The translations under genes were made by a program, and so were the position numbers. The notes beneath the pieces are model-generated. The model was given only the letters and a program-made list of their open reading frames with translations. It made no database searches and was not told the DNA's origin. From Flavobacteriales bacterium (GTDB lineage: Bacteria; Bacteroidota; Bacteroidia; Flavobacteriales_G; Salibacteraceae), in the NCBI GenBank assembly GCA_003499525.1, contig DNTB01000027.1, positions 1 through 56,771 on the forward strand: a DNA stretch of 56,771 nucleotides, read 5' to 3'. Below, one piece after another: positions 1 through 7,876 of the stretch. The first letter of the stretch is position 1. The number at the start of each line of letters is the position of its first letter.

Positions 1-1038
1 TAATAGCCGAAATCATCTCAAGAGCAACCCTAATCTAGTGCTATCTTTGATGGTGAATCACGATTGGTTTCCCTATAAACAAGCCAAAGGGACGTAATCC
101 GTTACTCCGTTTTTTATGAAGCTCTAAGAACAGGTGGTATTGTTAGGCACTATGGAGGGGCAGTTGATCCAGATCCATTGAAAACAGCCCCTTACAGCCA
201 AAGAACTGCCCAATTGAAAAGTGTTAAACTCAAAGTATTAGGAGATTTTTACTTTGATCAGAAAGACTACAATGGAGATCAGATATCCCAGTACCAAGTA
301 TTTACATATGAACTCTTTAATGCGGAGAACCAAGAGAACTTAGTAAATGATATTGAATATAGTACTGAGCCTGTTGATATTTCTTCTATGCCTTATTACC
401 CTGGTACGGTGAGACTAGGTAAGATGTCAAATATTCCCGATAATGCTAAAACAATTATTGGTAATGAGCTATATATCAGAGCAGAAAGAATAGAATTAGA
501 TAAGAATGCTGCTACCGGATATGCGGTCACACATCTTGAGGCAGTAGATAGAGTCGTATTATTACGTGATGAAGGAGCCCATTTGGATTCTCAATGGGGC
601 GCTGAATGGAGGTTTAGAACAAGAGACGACTGGTTTGGACGCCCAGTAATTACAGAGGCTTCTAAAGATTATGTAAGATCATTTTGTACAGAAGGGAAAT
701 ATAAAGCAAATATTATCCCGTCGAAACGAAAAATTGATCCCTCAAACCCTGAAGATATAGTTCTTTCAGAAATATCGAGTGACGGCATCATGTTTAGTGT
801 ATTTCCCAACCCCACCTATGGCCGCACCACCGTGCGTTGGAGCAGTTCAGAAATCAATGATCAGAGTGTATGGGTATCGGTGGTAGATATTAGTGGAACA
901 GAAGTGGTTAGCCGCAAAGTTTCCGTTACTGATGAACTCATGCAGTTCGATTTGAGCGACCTCTCGAATGGGGTTTACATGGTCCAACTCAAAACCGAAT
1001 CGGGGTATACCGGCATTCGGAAGTTGGTGAAGCAGTAA
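1..1038 (+). pseudogene. C-terminal remnant of a T9SS-secreted protein
   Basis: An open frame runs from 79 to the stop at 1038 with no ATG near its beginning (the first usable codon is TTG at 178). A different frame is open from 2 to 97, and its peptide ends in KQAKGT just where the main frame begins with RDVIRYSVFY. This looks like one gene broken by a frameshift around 85-95, with its N-terminus outside the window. The last 80 residues carry a type A T9SS sorting domain: FPNPT, then a beta-rich stretch ending in GVYMVQLKT and a basic tail ending LVKQ. The middle part is not recognised. A protein with this tail would normally be exported by Sec and then T9SS, but this copy lacks a visible signal peptide. 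It could also be simply a gene truncated by the window plus a sequencing error. Confidence 0.6.
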
Positions 1039-1054
1039 GGTTTTAGAGTTTCGA

Positions 1055-1135
1055 GTTCGGAGTTTGTTAGTTCGGAGTTCAAAGTTCGAAGTTCAAAGTT
1101 CGAAGTTCAAAGTTTGGAGTTTCAAGGTTCAAGTT
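1055..1135. repeat. degenerate heptanucleotide array (GTTCRAA)
   Basis: About eleven imperfect 7-bp units of the form GTTCGAA, GTTCAAA or GTTTGGA follow the T9SS remnant. The period and core match the purer array at 1969-2040, so both belong to one local repeat family. No spacers are present, so this is not a CRISPR array. Confidence 0.75.
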
Positions 1136-1253
1136 TTATGGAGTCTTGGCATTAGTTCCTTTTTCGAACTTTGAGCTCTTCAATACATCCTGGTAAGGGT
1201 AGTAGATTATCTGCCTCGGCTATGGATAATAGAAAAGTCAAAACCAAATCTAT

Positions 1254-1278
1254 TATATTTGTAGTATAATATATTATA
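1254..1278 (+). promoter_or_regulatory. vapBC promoter and palindromic operator
   Basis: TATATTTG at 1254-1261 matches the Bacteroidota -7 element TAnnTTTG exactly. It is followed at 1265-1278 by the perfect 14-bp palindrome TATAATATATTATA, which ends two bases before the ATG at 1281. The palindrome would cover the transcription start, the expected position for an autoregulatory antitoxin site. The leader would be about a dozen bases and has no Shine-Dalgarno. Confidence 0.6.
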
Positions 1279-1280
1279 TT

Positions 1281-1514
1281 ATGAATATTTCAGTTTATCT
1301 ACCACAGGCACTAAAAATGCGCTTCGATGCATATGTTAAGAAAAACGGATTGAGCACAAACAGAGCAATTCGAAATGCAGTAGAATTATTGCTTAACAAA
1401 GAGGCTGAAAAAAAGTGGGGAGATTGGATTGATGAATTAGAATCTGACACAAACTTCCCTGATATCAAAGAGCTTAGGACCGGTTTGAATTTACCACGAG
1501 AGGATATCTTTTAG
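1281..1514 (+). CDS. VapB-like antitoxin
   Basis: A 77-residue protein that begins MNISVYLPQALKMRFD, a beta strand plus helix typical of ribbon-helix-helix (CopG/Arc) DNA-binding domains, with a second helix around residues 22-42. The acidic C-terminal part (residues 45-77, ending LPREDIF) would be the toxin-binding tail. It lies one base upstream of the PIN-domain toxin gene, the normal order of a type II toxin-antitoxin operon. From family knowledge it should neutralise the toxin and bind its own operator, here the palindrome immediately upstream. No damage is visible. Confidence 0.8.
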   Translation: MNISVYLPQALKMRFDAYVKKNGLSTNRAIRNAVELLLNKEAEKKWGDWIDELESDTNFPDIKELRTGLNLPREDIF

Positions 1515-1515
1515 A

Positions 1516-1920
1516 ATGACATATTTGTTGGATACATGTGTAATAATAGACTTACTGAGAGGAGATGCGAACACCATTCAGATAATGAAATCAAAATCTC
1601 CGAATCTCGTCGCATTGTCATCAATTACTGAATTTGAATTAAGGTACGGACTAATTAAAGGCAAGAACCTGAAACGCAATTCAAAAATTGCTGTTGAAGC
1701 CATTTTGCAAGAGGTGAACCTAATAAATTTTGGCTCAAAGGAGGCATATTTCGCAGCTCAGATTAGAAATAATTTGACACAAAAGGGAATCCCTATCGGC
1801 CCCTATGATGTGCTTATTGCCGCTACAGCAGTGGCGAATGAACTAATTCTTGTAACGTCAAACATCAAAGAATTTTCGAGAATTGAAGAATTGACATCCG
1901 AGAACTGGCGAAGTTTTTAG
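1516..1920 (+). CDS. vapC: VapC-family PIN-domain toxin (ribonuclease)
   Basis: A 134-residue PIN-domain protein. The N-terminus MTYLLDTCVIIDLLRG carries the first catalytic Asp (residue 6). The Glu of TEFELRYG (about residues 38-45) and the Asp of IGPYDVLIAATAV (about 94-106) supply the rest of the acidic metal site, and ILVTSN is the usual final motif. VapC toxins are Mg-dependent endoribonucleases that cut tRNA or rRNA. The start codon lies one base after the antitoxin stop, so translation is probably coupled. Length and motifs are complete, so this appears to be the one fully intact toxin-antitoxin pair in the window. Confidence 0.9.
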   Translation: MTYLLDTCVIIDLLRGDANTIQIMKSKSPNLVALSSITEFELRYGLIKGKNLKRNSKIAVEAILQEVNLINFGSKEAYFAAQIRNNLTQKGIPIGPYDVLIAATAVANELILVTSNIKEFSRIEELTSENWRSF

Positions 1921-1968
1921 TAAAAATTGAAGGACTTATGATCTGTAATTGCTAAGCTGCAAGCTATA

Positions 1969-2040
1969 AGGTTCAAGGTTCAAGGTTCAAGGTTCAAGGT
2001 TCAAGGTTCAAGGTTCAAGGTTCAAGGTTCAAGGTTCAAG
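1969..2040. repeat. perfect tandem array of GGTTCAA
   Basis: About ten uninterrupted copies of the 7-bp unit GGTTCAA (72 bp) lie downstream of vapC in noncoding DNA. The array is perfect in period and sequence and has no spacers. Copy number should be unstable through slippage. Confidence 0.95.
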
Positions 2041-2270
2041 TAGAAGGATTGAAAATTAGGCAAAATGAAGTAGACAATGGGGTGGATGTAAGTACAGATT
2101 TTAGCATACAACGACCTGAAGATTATGGAAGCGTATCCGATCCATTTCGGATAGCATAGATCTGAGCTAAAAACCAACTAATTACCTGGTTTTCTTTTTC
2201 AAAAACCCCGTGAAGGAATCGAAGGCTTTTTCGAAAAGAAAATCAACTTATTTCCGGACTTCTTTTGTAA
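2041..2270. other. noncoding stretch between the repeat array and a gene fragment
   Basis: No start-to-stop frame here resembles a known protein, and no RNA gene or strong hairpin is visible. A short open frame at about 2050-2158 gives no recognisable motif. The stretch is probably gene debris. Confidence 0.4.
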
Positions 2271-2597
2271 GCAGGATCATATGGGATTCCTGATTTGGAG
2301 ATGGCAGTAATGGGTGCTATGTCAGTAATGGATGCCAATGGGGATAAGCAAATTAAACTCTATCAGGACGGAAACATAAAAGCTCGTGAAATACACGTCA
2401 TGGTTTCGTCAGAAACTAGTGCGGACTACGTGTTTAGGGATGATTACGCGCTGATGAGTCTTCACGCTTTGAAGGAATACACTGCTGACAATGGCCATTT
2501 GCCCAACGTACACTCTGCAGAAGAGTTTGGGGAGTGCAGAGAGATGAACCTCGGTGAAATTGAATGGTTTCCAAAAGAAAACACAAAAGACTCCTAA
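2271..2597 (+). pseudogene. fragment of a Bacteroidota tail-fibre-like surface protein
   Basis: The frame opens after a stop at 2268-2270 and has no convincing start (TTG at 2295). Residues such as LYQDGNIKAREIHVM and DYVFRDDYALMSL followed by NGHLPNVHSAEEF match the conserved end of a widespread Bacteroidota protein type. In that type the DYVF...HLP.VPSA block precedes AEMN and a terminal coiled coil. Here the sequence reaches REMNLGE and then diverges into an unrelated short tail, so both the N-terminal body and the coiled-coil end are missing. The family resemblance is recalled, not searched. Confidence 0.5.
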
Positions 2598-2651
2598 TAA
2601 TGAAATAAAAAGAGCTGAACGGTTAATGACGGAATAATTTGATCAGAAAAA

Positions 2652-2954
2652 ATGAAAGAAATAAAAGACGTAAAAACATGGACAGAGATAAAAGATGATG
2701 TTTACGGTAAAAAGGGAACACAAAGAAGAGATCGGCTTGAGAGAGGAGTTGAGACATACAAAATTGGATTGCTACTCCGAGAAGCTAGAGAGAAAAAAAG
2801 ACTAACTCAAGAGGATCTTGCTCAATTAATCGATAAAAAGAGAACTTATATTTCAAGAGTCGAAAATGACGGAAGTAACATTACTCTTAAAACTCTTTAT
2901 GAAATTGTGGAGAAAGGTTTAGGGGGCAAAGTATCAATTCAGATAGATCTATAG
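2652..2954 (+). CDS. XRE-family helix-turn-helix protein, HigA-like orphan antitoxin
   Basis: A 100-residue protein with a Cro/C1-type helix-turn-helix at about residues 42-95 (LREAREKKRLTQEDLAQLI, then KRTYISRVEND). The first 40 residues are helical and charged, the layout of HigA/HipB-type antitoxins that follow a RelE/HigB toxin gene. No toxin gene is present directly upstream or downstream, so it is either an orphan antitoxin left by toxin loss or a stand-alone regulator. The ATG at 2652 is the only good start. The short leader is AT-rich and contains the palindrome TGATCA, but no perfect TAnnTTTG element was found. Confidence 0.75.
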   Translation: MKEIKDVKTWTEIKDDVYGKKGTQRRDRLERGVETYKIGLLLREAREKKRLTQEDLAQLIDKKRTYISRVENDGSNITLKTLYEIVEKGLGGKVSIQIDL

Positions 2955-2986
2955 AAGCACGTATACCACCAGCAGCGACACCCCAT

Positions 2987-3008
2987 GCCTGTCCGCCGGC
3001 AGGCGGGC
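2987..3008. repeat. GC-rich imperfect dyad
   Basis: The 22-bp sequence centred on GCCGGC reads GCCTGTCCGCC then GGCAGGCGGGC, and 8 of 11 positions are complementary, with two more G-T pairs. Similar short GC-rich dyads occur between genes in many Bacteroidota genomes. It is much richer in GC than its surroundings. Confidence 0.5.
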
Positions 3009-3158
3009 TAACCACCTCGTTCTCAAGCGATGTAGTAATCTAGAAACCACAGGACAAGCTCGGCCGAGCAAGTGTGAAGTAGGTGGTGTCAAACAGCCTC
3101 GCGGGGTAGAGTTCGGTGCTGTTTACCGCACGCTGCGCCCTGACCTGGCTTCAGGGGG

Positions 3159-3184
3159 GTGCATAGACTTGACCGTTGGCAAAC
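3159..3184 (+). repeat. left inverted repeat flanking the parDE module
   Basis: The sequence starts GTGCAT and ends GTTGGCAAAC. Its reverse complement matches the sequence at 3800-3826, sharing the outer GTTTGCCAAC and inner ATGCAC blocks with a divergent middle. A small hairpin (CCCTGA / TCAGGG, 3138-3143 with 3151-3156) lies just upstream. Together the two copies bracket the ParD and ParE genes. Confidence 0.6.
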
Positions 3185-3237
3185 ATTGATTGGTTCAGGT
3201 GGATAAGGAGGAGTTAATAAAATCCCAATGATACATA

Positions 3238-3259
3238 TTTGGTGTATTTTTGCACCAAA
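3238..3259 (+). promoter_or_regulatory. parDE promoter embedded in an operator
   Basis: Inverted arms TTTGGTG (3238-3244) and CACCAAA (3253-3259) are perfect. The 8-bp spacer between them is exactly TATTTTTG, a consensus Bacteroidota -7 element. A repressor bound to the arms would cover the -7 box, as expected for ParD autoregulation. The site also decides the parD start: the TTG at 3250 lies inside it, so the ATG at 3268 is the real start. Confidence 0.65.
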
Positions 3260-3267
3260 AGATTAGA

Positions 3268-3507
3268 ATGACTAGACAAAGCATATCACTTACCCAACCA
3301 AATGATGATTGGCTCAAAACTCAAATTGAAAACAAAGAGTATTCAAGTAAAAGTGAACTAATTAATGACCTAATTAGACAAGCGCGTAGTCAGCAAGTAC
3401 AAATTGATTTTGTTCGCAACAAGCTAGAAAGAGCAGAAATGAGTGGATTTACGTCAGACTCAAAGGCTGATATTCTAAAAGCATCCAAGAAAATTTCGCG
3501 TGGCTAA
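3268..3507 (+). CDS. parD: ParD-family antitoxin
   Basis: A 79-residue ribbon-helix-helix antitoxin. The strand MTRQSISLTQPNDDWLK and the helix following YSSKSELINDLIRQAR (about residues 25-42) are classical ParD/CC2985 features, and the rest is a helical toxin-binding tail. The last 8 bases overlap the GTG start of the following ParE gene. The gene appears intact although its toxin partner is frameshifted, so it may now act as an orphan antitoxin and repressor of its own operator. Confidence 0.85.
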   Translation: MTRQSISLTQPNDDWLKTQIENKEYSSKSELINDLIRQARSQQVQIDFVRNKLERAEMSGFTSDSKADILKASKKISRG

Positions 3508-3789
3508 ATACAAGCTCTCTAATGTTGCTAAAGAAGATCTCATAAGAATTCATCAAAATGGAATTGAAAGGTTTGGTATGGATCAAGCTGATAAATTTTC
3601 AATAAACTATTTGAGTATTTTGAGATCATTGCTGAAAGACCCTTAGCTTTTGAATCTGTGGACTTTATTCGTAAAAACTACAGAAGATGTGTTTGTGGTT
3701 CAGATAGTATATTCTACCGAATCAAGGAGAAAGAAGTTGAGATCATGGCGATAATTGGAAGACAAGACACAAATCAGATCTTAAAATAA
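3500..3789 (+). pseudogene. parE: ParE-family toxin with a one-base frameshift
   Basis: Translation from GTG 3500 gives AKYKLSNVAKEDLIRIH and so on, up to ADKFSIN, and stops early at 3643-3645. The other frame continues the toxin without a gap: NKLFEYFEIIAERP, then FESVDFIRKNYRRC, then IFYRIKEKEVEIMAIIGRQD and the stop at 3787-3789. One missing T in the run at 3596-3599 explains the break; restoring it gives a 96-residue ParE of normal length, including the conserved YRRCV...YRI...I..RQD core. ParE toxins poison DNA gyrase. The lesion is in a homopolymer, so a sequencing error cannot be excluded, but a genuine loss fits the decayed surroundings. Confidence 0.85.
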
Positions 3790-3799
3790 AAGTCTTATC

Positions 3800-3826
3800 G
3801 TTTGCCAACACCGGTAGCTGATGCAC
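3800..3826 (+). repeat. right inverted repeat flanking the parDE module
   Basis: It starts GTTTGCCAAC eleven bases after the ParE stop and ends ATGCAC. It is an imperfect inverted copy of 3159-3184. The 10-bp outer blocks are perfect complements. Confidence 0.6.
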
Positions 3827-3902
3827 AACCCTCTTTGGTCGAAAAAACCTGACTCATTCTATGCCAGTTTAAGCGGGGCTTCTTTTTGGGTATACTCTGC
3901 AT

Positions 3903-4031
3903 TTGTTAAAAGAGATTTTCCAGGTCAATGCCAATGATTTAGACTTCGGGTTATACAGGATCTTCAACCTGAAGCGTAAGGAGATCGAGCAGTACATTGA
4001 AGGAAGCAACCGAACAGCCTTTAGCCAATGA
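3903..4031 (+). pseudogene. N-terminal scrap of an adenine-specific DNA methyltransferase
   Basis: The peptide LLKEIFQVNAND is followed by LDFGLYRIFNLKRKEIEQY and ends at TGA 4029-4031 after about 40 residues. The DLDFG.YRI.N.KRKEIE signature is the N-terminal motif of large adenine-specific DNA methyltransferases of type III / BREX-like restriction systems common in Bacteroidota. Nothing of the catalytic DPPY region remains nearby. No in-frame ATG is present. It is best read as the relic of a lost restriction-modification locus. The match is recalled, not searched. Confidence 0.5.
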
Positions 4032-4279
4032 TTGACCTGAACATAAACCACTGAGCCATGCATGCTGCCCTCGCTGAGCCCGCTGAAGCGCAGCACCACG
4101 CAGTAGGTTAGTCTTCGATCGTGATTCTTCCGAAATGGGAACTCGATGTAAAGAATCTTGAAGTTTGCTCTTGGGATCCTGCAGGGCACTGCCCAATACT
4201 GAACCCCAGCAATGACTCTCTTTTTTGATCTGATTTTATGAAATATACCTGTAGATTAGAAGCACACTTTTGGAGAGCA

Positions 4280-4363
4280 ATGAATCGAATCACAGAAGTG
4301 CTTGAGGAAAAAGTAAATAAGTGAACCTGGTTAGCGGAGAAGCTTGGCATCGCACAACTCTAA
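4280..4363 (+). pseudogene. XRE regulator fragment with an in-frame stop
   Basis: ATG 4280 begins MNRITEVLEEKVNK, then a TGA at 4322-4324, then the same frame continues TWLAEKLGIA before a stop at 4361-4363. Small Bacteroidota XRE regulators typically read MNRIKEVLEEKGIKQTWLAEKLGKS, so the TGA replaces the Gln codon between K and TWLAEKLG. The rest of the helix-turn-helix is missing. Such regulators often sit beside restriction-modification genes, which agrees with the methyltransferase scrap upstream. Confidence 0.6.
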
Positions 4364-4403
4364 ACCCGGAACTCTACAACTTGGAGCCCGGAATCCGGAA
4401 CCA

Positions 4404-7400
4404 TTAACTTCGGGCATTCAGCCGCCACTGGCCGCTTTCGATCATTGGAAGTGCTTGTTTGTATTTCACCGTTTTTGATTCGCCGGTCATTTCATTTACT
4501 ACCTGGACCTTTTCATTTCTACCAATGGTCTTTTCGGTTTTAATAAACGGTTTGACTTTCTCCTGATGTTGCCCTGCCGTGGGATCGTGATATTGCTGAC
4601 CACCGGTAGCTTCGGAGGGTAATTCGTCCTTGCGTTCCTGGAGGTTTCTCGTTTTGATACGAGGTACTGGCGCTTGTCTTACCTGGTCGTTGGCCGCCTG
4701 AGGCAGATTTGCACGAATCAGGAAGGATATACTCTCCTGGCTCACCTTGTCGATCATCTTTTTGAACAGTTCGAATGATTCGAATTTATAGATCAGCAAG
4801 GGATCTTTTTGTTCGTATACAGCACTCTGAACCGACTGCCGGAGGTCGTCCATTTCGCGCAGATGCTCCTTCCAATATTGGTCAATCATGGCCAGCATAA
4901 CGCTCTTCTCTAGAGCATCAGTCAGCTCAACTCCCTGGGAGAGATAAGACCGCTCGAGATTGGCCACCACCTGTATGGACTTTCTTCCATCGGTAAATGG
5001 AACTACGATGTTCTCGTAGTTGGTGCTGGGGTCTTCATGAACACGCTTAACAACAGGAAAGGCCATTTTAGCAATATCACGTTGTCGGTTCATATAGTTG
5101 TCCAGAGTTTGCTCATAGATAGAATCCGACAGTTGTTTAGTATCGCTGTTGAGGAAGTCTTCTTCGCTGATTGTGGGTTCAACGTGCAATGTTGCAAAAA
5201 CGTCGAGTTTGAAAGTTTCAAAATCTTTACTACCCCGATAACTCTCCACCAACCCTTCGGTAAGGTCATAAATGGCATTGGCAATGTCTACTTTGAGTCG
5301 TTCGCCATACAGGGCATGCTTCCTGCGCTTGTAGATAACCTCTCTTTGATGGTTCATAACGTCATCATACTCCAGCAGTCGTTTTCTGATACCGAAGTTG
5401 TTTTCCTCAACTTTTTTCTGGGCGCGCTCAATAGACTTGGTGATCATGGAATGTTGGATCACTTCGCCTTCTTTATGACCCATACGGTCCATCAACTTGG
5501 CAATTCTGTCCGAACCGAAGAGCCGCATCAGATTATCTTCCAGAGAAACATAAAATTGAGAAGATCCCGGATCTCCCTGCCGACCTGATCGTCCACGGAG
5601 CTGTCGGTCGATTCGTCGTGATTCGTGTCGTTCTGTTCCAATTATTGCCAGTCCTCCTGCCTTTTTAACCTCATCAGTAAGTTTGATGTCGGTACCCCTA
5701 CCTGCCATGTTGGTGGCAATGGTAACAGTGCCTGTTTTTCCAGCTTCAGCGACAATTTCGGCTTCTTTCTGGTGCAATTTGGCATTAAGAACCTGATGTG
5801 GGACTTTTCTAATTTTCAGCATTCTGCTCATAAGCTCTGAGACTTCTACTGAAGTTGTTCCTACCAGAACTGGTCGTCCTGCTTGCCGAAGTTTTACAAT
5901 TTCATCAATGGCAGCATTGTATTTCTCGCGGGCAGTTTTAAAAACCAGATCCTGATCGTCATTTCGTACATTGGGGCGGTTGGTGGGAATTACAACGACA
6001 TCTAGTTTGTAGATTTCCCAAAATTCGCCGGCTTCGGTTTCTGCTGTTCCGGTCATCCCCGCCAACTTATTGTACATTCTAAAATAGTTCTGGAGGGTGA
6101 TGGTAGCGTAGGTTTGTGTTGCGGCCTCAATTTTTACCTTTTCCTTGGCCTCAATCGCCTGATGCAATCCGTCGGAATACCGACGTCCCTCCATCATTCG
6201 TCCTGTTTGCTCATCAACGATTTTTACCTGGTTATCCATCACCACATAGTCCACGTCTTTTTCGAACATGCAATAGGCTTTCAGCAGTTTGTCTACGGTA
6301 TGCAATCGCTCTGCCTTGACCGAATAGTCGGCCATAATGTCTTCCTTCTTTTTCAGCTTATCCTTTTCGTCCAGTTCCTCATTGTTGATTTGCGAAAGAA
6401 TGCTGGCAATGTCTGGTAGAATAAAAAAATCGCGATCTTCAGTAGCTCCGGTTACGAGTTCTATTCCCTTTTCTGTGAGCTCTACACTATTGGATTTTTC
6501 ATCAATCACGAAAAACAGTTCCTGGTCTACTTCCGGCATTCTTTTGCCTTGCTCTTGCAGATAAAAATTCTCGGTTTTCTGCATGGCCGTTCGAATTCCT
6601 GGTTCGCTTAGAAACTTGATAAGCGCTTTGTTTTTAGGCAGTGCCCTGTAGGAACGGAAAAGAGCTAACCTTCCGGCTTCTTGTTCTTTGTTCAGTTTCT
6701 TTTTGTCAGATACATCTGATTCAGTGAGGTTTAGTTTTTTCTTAGCTTCAACAAGGAGGTTATTTACAAGTTTTCGTTGTTCCCGAACCAGCAATTCAAC
6801 CTTAGGTTTAAGTTCATCAAAATGGTGCTCGTCTCCTTTGGGGGTAGGTCCTGAAATAATAAGGGGTGTTCTGGCTTCATCAATAAGGACAGAATCTACC
6901 TCATCAACAATAGAATAATTGTGTGGGGGCTGAACCAGTTCCCTGGGGGTACTGGCCATATTGTCTCTCAGGTAATCAAAACCGAATTCATTGTTGGTGC
7001 CATAAGTAATATCCGCCTTGTAAGCTGCTTTGCGCTCATCAGAATGGGGTTTTGAGTTATCAATGCAAGCTACTGTCAGGCCGTGAAACTCAAAGAGTGG
7101 ACCCATCCATTCGCTGTCTCGTCGTGCCAGATAATCATTAACTGTAACAAGATGTGCTCCTCGTCCGGAAAGGGCATTAAGGTATAGGGGTAGAGTTGCC
7201 ACTAAGGTTTTTCCTTCACCTGTTTGCATCTCCGTAATTCTACCCTGATGGAGGACTACTCCACCAATAAGTTGAACGTCGTAGTGCACCATATTCCAGG
7301 TAATTTCGCCACCTGCCGCCATCCAGGTGTTCTTCCATATCGCATCATCGCCTTCAATGTCAAGAGCGGTTCGAATAGGTGCTATCTCTCGATCATGATC

Positions 7401-7811
7401 TGTGGCTTTTACCCGAATGGTTGAGTTTTCCTTGAACCTCCGTGCAGTTTCCTTAAGTACTGCAAATGCCTCAGGAAGAATATCGTTAAGTACAACTTCT
7501 ATCTTTTCGGTAATTGTTTTTTCAAGGTTGTCAATGTCACCATACATGGCCTCTTTTTGGAGAAGGTCCATGTTGTGATCGGCATCAACCTGTATTCTTA
7601 GTTGTTCTATCTGCTCTTTTTCTTCCCGGATATAATCTTCAATTTTAGACTTGAATTCAGCGGTCTTATCCCGGAGCTGGTCATGGCTCAGGCTTGAAAG
7701 GGTATCGAAGATGGCATTGATTTCCGACACCAGAGGCATAATACCTTTGATATCACGATCCGATTTATTTCCGATTATTTTCTTTAGCGTCTTATTAATG
7801 GAACCAAGCAT
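4404..7811 (-). CDS. secA: preprotein translocase ATPase SecA
   Basis: A 1135-residue SecA, the ATPase motor that pushes preproteins through SecYEG. Walker A is MQTGEGKT at residues 195-202 and the DEAD-like Walker B is DEVD at 303-306. The second nucleotide-binding domain shows TNMAGRGTDIKL and the arginine-finger region RQLRGRSGRQGDPG. The length exceeds that of proteobacterial SecA (about 900) because of a longer N-terminal helical linker (about residues 55-110) and an insertion after about residue 325, as usual in Bacteroidota. The C-terminus lacks the Cys/His zinc motif that binds SecB and ends ESGQWRLNARS. It is transcribed alone, with its own -7 box at 7877-7884. Confidence 0.97.
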   Translation of the reverse strand: MLGSINKTLKKIIGNKSDRDIKGIMPLVSEINAIFDTLSSLSHDQLRDKTAEFKSKIEDYIREEKEQIEQLRIQVDADHNMDLLQKEAMYGDIDNLEKTITEKIEVVLNDILPEAFAVLKETARRFKENSTIRVKATDHDREIAPIRTALDIEGDDAIWKNTWMAAGGEITWNMVHYDVQLIGGVVLHQGRITEMQTGEGKTLVATLPLYLNALSGRGAHLVTVNDYLARRDSEWMGPLFEFHGLTVACIDNSKPHSDERKAAYKADITYGTNNEFGFDYLRDNMASTPRELVQPPHNYSIVDEVDSVLIDEARTPLIISGPTPKGDEHHFDELKPKVELLVREQRKLVNNLLVEAKKKLNLTESDVSDKKKLNKEQEAGRLALFRSYRALPKNKALIKFLSEPGIRTAMQKTENFYLQEQGKRMPEVDQELFFVIDEKSNSVELTEKGIELVTGATEDRDFFILPDIASILSQINNEELDEKDKLKKKEDIMADYSVKAERLHTVDKLLKAYCMFEKDVDYVVMDNQVKIVDEQTGRMMEGRRYSDGLHQAIEAKEKVKIEAATQTYATITLQNYFRMYNKLAGMTGTAETEAGEFWEIYKLDVVVIPTNRPNVRNDDQDLVFKTAREKYNAAIDEIVKLRQAGRPVLVGTTSVEVSELMSRMLKIRKVPHQVLNAKLHQKEAEIVAEAGKTGTVTIATNMAGRGTDIKLTDEVKKAGGLAIIGTERHESRRIDRQLRGRSGRQGDPGSSQFYVSLEDNLMRLFGSDRIAKLMDRMGHKEGEVIQHSMITKSIERAQKKVEENNFGIRKRLLEYDDVMNHQREVIYKRRKHALYGERLKVDIANAIYDLTEGLVESYRGSKDFETFKLDVFATLHVEPTISEEDFLNSDTKQLSDSIYEQTLDNYMNRQRDIAKMAFPVVKRVHEDPSTNYENIVVPFTDGRKSIQVVANLERSYLSQGVELTDALEKSVMLAMIDQYWKEHLREMDDLRQSVQSAVYEQKDPLLIYKFESFELFKKMIDKVSQESISFLIRANLPQAANDQVRQAPVPRIKTRNLQERKDELPSEATGGQQYHDPTAGQHQEKVKPFIKTEKTIGRNEKVQVVNEMTGESKTVKYKQALPMIESGQWRLNARS

Positions 7812-7876
7812 GTGCTTTCGTTTTCATGAAAAGAGAATAACAACGTAACCAAATGCGGCCCGTTGCAAACAGGGCA

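Noticed and set aside
1969..2040. Possible CRISPR array
   Set aside because: Units are 7 bp and contiguous, with no spacers.
3159..3826. Calling the parDE flanks integron attC sites
   Set aside because: The cores TGCCAAC and GTTGGCA match the attC consensus only partly, no integrase gene is seen, and no complete attC fold was identified.
3869..4350. Minus-strand frames of 80-106 codons
   Set aside because: They have no recognisable domains and overlap the methyltransferase and XRE relics on the other strand.
5037..5588. 183-codon plus-strand frame inside secA
   Set aside because: It is antisense to a well-supported SecA and has no motif; it is a shadow frame.
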